Below, in pieces: positions 5,759 through 7,581 of a stretch of DNA of 7,581 nucleotides (position 1 is its first letter; every line of letters starts with the position of its first letter). Made by a program: the position numbers and the translations under genes. The stretch is taken from the NCBI GenBank assembly GCA_015492875.1, contig WGEI01000515.1, positions 1-7,581 of the forward strand, written 5' to 3'. Under the pieces are notes generated by a model. It did no database searches, was not told the DNA's origin, and saw only the letters and a list, made by a program, of their open reading frames with translations. The DNA is from Anaerolineae bacterium. Its GTDB lineage: Bacteria > Chloroflexota > Anaerolineae > Aggregatilineales > Phototrophicaceae.

Positions 5759-7093
5759 CTATTGCCAGAAATCAGATGGCAAATTTAACGAGCGGAGTGG
5801 GCGCTTGCCAGTACGTTCAAGCGTCTCCCACCCTTTTTCAAACAGCATGACATAGTCTGCATAATCCCCATCGGGAGATATTTGCCATTCGGCAATACCA
5901 CGTAGTTCTAAACGCCCTTGTGCCCGCTTCATGTTGATGACAAACGGCAGTCGTTCATAAAGTGCCCGCACAACGCCAGCTTCTGTTGGGACGGCACGTT
6001 GTGCAATCATGGTTAAGGCGCTCCTTAAACGCTTGGTGACTGAGGGGCCGCGAAAAGCCCAAATTTGGCGCGGAGCATCAGCGCGAGTGAGTAGCGGCGC
6101 GATAGCTTCTGGTTCATCGGCGCGTACTTCATCAATAGCGATGCACGAGGGATTTTTGCCGAGTGCGACACCAATTTGCTGCCCCCATGTCATGCCGCTT
6201 TCCTCGCCACGAGGCCAATGTGTGACCAACGATTTTGCGCCTGTAGGCAAGCGCAATTCACGGGCACGCTCGACAGCGATAAGGTCTTTGGCATCGGGCA
6301 AACGTTGTAACAGGGCATTAAGCAGGGTGGTCTTTCCCGATTCGGTATCCCCTACAATGACAAAGCCATGTGGTGATTGCACCAATGCGTCTAAAAATTG
6401 AGCGGCTTCTTCCGTCAGTAAACTACTGGTGACTAAGTCCTCTAATGTTAGCACCCGCTTGGGATGAACGCGAATATCAGCAGTAAGCTGGACGGTGACT
6501 GGGGGCGAGACGGTACTAACGCGCACTGGACGACCTTCTACAACAAGGCCGGCTTCAATAATCGGTTCATCATCACGCAATTCTGCCCCTGCATGGCGCA
6601 GCAAACGGGAAACCACATCGCGCATATGCGGCATATCATCAAACAACGCTCCAATCACTTCTAAATCACCATGGCCACGTCTTATTGAAACTTTATCTGC
6701 ACCCTCTAAAGCGATAGTGGTAATGGTCTCATCTTCAAATAACGTATCTAATGGGCCATAGCCAAAAATTTCAGCATAAGCTCTTCGAATTACATCCGCC
6801 TGTTCTTCTAATGAAAGCTGTACAGATTCTACTGCAATCACATATAAAGCAGTTTCTCGAACCAGTTTGAGGCGGTCTGTTTTCGTTTTAGCAGCACTTA
6901 AGTGCGCATCATCAACAGCAAATTCTTGTAGAAACTGAGCGATAATACGTTCTACCAAGGCCGCACGAGAAACGAGCCGCGAACCTAAGCGGCTTTCTAA
7001 CCACTCTGGTTCGCGCTCTGGTTTTTTGTTTTTAGGTATAGGATGTTCATCTTGCGGTGGGGGCTGGTCTCTTTTGCCGTTGTTATCACTCAT
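5759..7093 (-). CDS. Divergent CpaF/TadA-like secretion ATPase, orphan, with degenerate His-box
   Basis: This 444-residue member of the type II/IV secretion ATPase family is closest to CpaF/TadA, which power Tad/Flp pilus assembly. Residues 1-30 are charged, proline-rich and probably disordered. The N-terminal domain has GYGPLDTLFEDETI (111-124), matching the CpaF GxGPLxxLLxD signature, and LTLEDLV (215-221). Walker A is GDTESGKTT (248-256; usually GGTGSGKTT). VERARELRLP (274-283) replaces the IEDxxEL Asp-box, keeping one acidic residue. Walker B is CIAIDEVRADE (317-327), with the Glu of GEVRG kept as Glu322. The normal GHxGSxxTxHANS stretch reads RADAPRQIWAFRGPS (337-351), so both His-box histidines are lost. 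ATP binding looks possible; normal motor function is uncertain. No tadB/tadC or pilin genes are next to it. Its ATG overlaps the upstream nicotinate phosphoribosyltransferase stop (ATGA), with GAGG 7 nt ahead, so the two are co-translated. Confidence 0.85.
   Translation of the reverse strand: MSDNNGKRDQPPPQDEHPIPKNKKPEREPEWLESRLGSRLVSRAALVERIIAQFLQEFAVDDAHLSAAKTKTDRLKLVRETALYVIAVESVQLSLEEQADVIRRAYAEIFGYGPLDTLFEDETITTIALEGADKVSIRRGHGDLEVIGALFDDMPHMRDVVSRLLRHAGAELRDDEPIIEAGLVVEGRPVRVSTVSPPVTVQLTADIRVHPKRVLTLEDLVTSSLLTEEAAQFLDALVQSPHGFVIVGDTESGKTTLLNALLQRLPDAKDLIAVERARELRLPTGAKSLVTHWPRGEESGMTWGQQIGVALGKNPSCIAIDEVRADEPEAIAPLLTRADAPRQIWAFRGPSVTKRLRSALTMIAQRAVPTEAGVVRALYERLPFVINMKRAQGRLELRGIAEWQISPDGDYADYVMLFEKGWETLERTGKRPLRSLNLPSDFWQ
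7090..7093 (-). other. ATGA stop-start overlap coupling pncB to the CpaF-like gene
   Basis: On the minus strand ATGA holds the start codon of the ATPase gene and the TGA stop of the phosphoribosyltransferase gene. A GAGG site (7101-7104) lies inside the upstream gene. This arrangement normally means one mRNA and coupled translation. Confidence 0.9.
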
Positions 7094-7581
7094 TGCACAT
7101 CCTCATAGTCTTCCCAGTTAACGGGGCGTAAATCTGGATTATCGCAAGGCTGGCGGCCAACTTTCGCCATTGCTACCCAATCGCCGTTTACTTTGATGCG
7201 CACAACGTCCATCGTGAAATCCGTATTGGTTGTTTTATCATTCGTCAAAAAGGTTGAGCCAACGCCATAGGCATCTACAGGGGCTTTCACCGATTCAAAA
7301 TGGGCGATACGCTCACGATTAAAACCGCCAGAAACAACAATTTGCACCTGACGACAATAATCACGGGCGACATCAATATAGGCTGAAGGTACAGCCCAAG
7401 ATTCCCATGCGGTGTTAATGGCTTCGCGCAATAAATTCACCAGTTGCGGATTGACACCTTTGGGGCCATCTGGCTCAAGAGATACATCTCGCAGGGCGCT
7501 GCTGGTATCCAGCCGAACGCCATTGAGCCGCCAACGCCGCATTCCCGCCGCATCGCCATTTTGGTAAGCGGCGAGGTAATG
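7090..7581 (-). CDS. pncB: Nicotinate phosphoribosyltransferase, C-terminal part, 5' truncated by window edge
   Basis: The frame stays open to base 7581, so the true start lies beyond the window; 163 residues are visible. An internal ATG at 7542 is not the start, because family-like sequence continues upstream of it. The enzyme makes nicotinate mononucleotide from nicotinate and PRPP, the entry step of Preiss-Handler NAD salvage in the cytosol. Motifs are GVRLDT (21-26), QIVVSGGFNRERI (80-92), and PVDAYGVGS (101-109), which together form the C-terminal half of the type II PRTase barrel with its phosphate-binding loops. The end, FTMDVVRIKV...AMAKVGRQP, fits the family's VDFVLKxxxxxGxPxAKxGK region. 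About 27 residues between VNPQLVNLLREA and YCRQVQI are longer than in many relatives. It is the first visible gene of a two-gene unit with the CpaF-like ATPase. The family is well supported; exact subtype is uncertain because only about a third to 40% of the protein is visible. Confidence 0.88.
   Translation of the reverse strand, partial: HYLAAYQNGDAAGMRRWRLNGVRLDTSSALRDVSLEPDGPKGVNPQLVNLLREAINTAWESWAVPSAYIDVARDYCRQVQIVVSGGFNRERIAHFESVKAPVDAYGVGSTFLTNDKTTNTDFTMDVVRIKVNGDWVAMAKVGRQPCDNPDLRPVNWEDYEDVQ

Noticed and set aside
1..7581. Defence system, CRISPR array, insertion sequence, prophage or tRNA.
   Set aside because: I see no regular repeats, transposase, integrase, phage genes or tRNA-like cloverleaf; all gaps are under 200 nt and hold only promoter-like boxes or the terminator.

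Overview
This is a chromosomal stretch of ordinary bacterial housekeeping and salvage genes. All eight protein genes are densely packed and alternate in strand. The lineage is not fixed by the sequence. Moderate GC, a thin Shine-Dalgarno pattern, a Bacillus/Thermus-like pyrimidine-nucleoside phosphorylase, a membrane-anchored DsbA-like thioredoxin protein and an orphan CpaF-type ATPase would fit a Chloroflexota (Anaerolineae-like) bacterium. That assignment is an inference of moderate to low confidence.

Layout. Positions 1-582 (+) hold the C-terminal part of the endolytic transglycosylase MltG, cut by the left edge. It overlaps by 11 nt a short periplasmic-binding-protein-like lipoprotein (572-1411, +). 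That gene overlaps tail-to-tail by 36 nt with a pyrimidine-nucleoside (thymidine) phosphorylase (1376-2695, -). A 178-nt divergent intergenic region with promoter-like boxes and a small palindrome separates the phosphorylase from a membrane-anchored CPHC thioredoxin/DsbA-like protein (2874-3587, +). A bidirectional terminator (about 3586-3640) lies between the latter and a nicotinamidase/isochorismatase-family cysteine hydrolase (3646-4572, -). A second divergent region (138 nt) leads to S-methyl-5-thioribose-1-phosphate isomerase MtnA (4711-5754, +). MtnA converges within 4 nt on a divergent CpaF/TadA-like ATPase (5759-7093, -). The ATPase start is fused by an ATGA overlap to the end of a nicotinate phosphoribosyltransferase gene (7090-7581, -), which is cut by the right edge.

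How the genes relate. Three or four products belong to nucleoside/cofactor salvage: Pdp (pyrimidine nucleoside phosphorolysis), MtnA (methionine salvage), NAPRT (Preiss-Handler NAD salvage) and possibly the cysteine hydrolase, if it is a nicotinamidase feeding NAPRT. MltG and the DsbA-like protein act at the cell envelope. I see no clear undescribed multi-gene system, no mobile element, no CRISPR and no RNA gene. The most unusual items are the orphan CpaF-like ATPase, which has lost its His-box and is translationally coupled to an NAD-salvage gene, and the compact binding-protein-like lipoprotein downstream of mltG.
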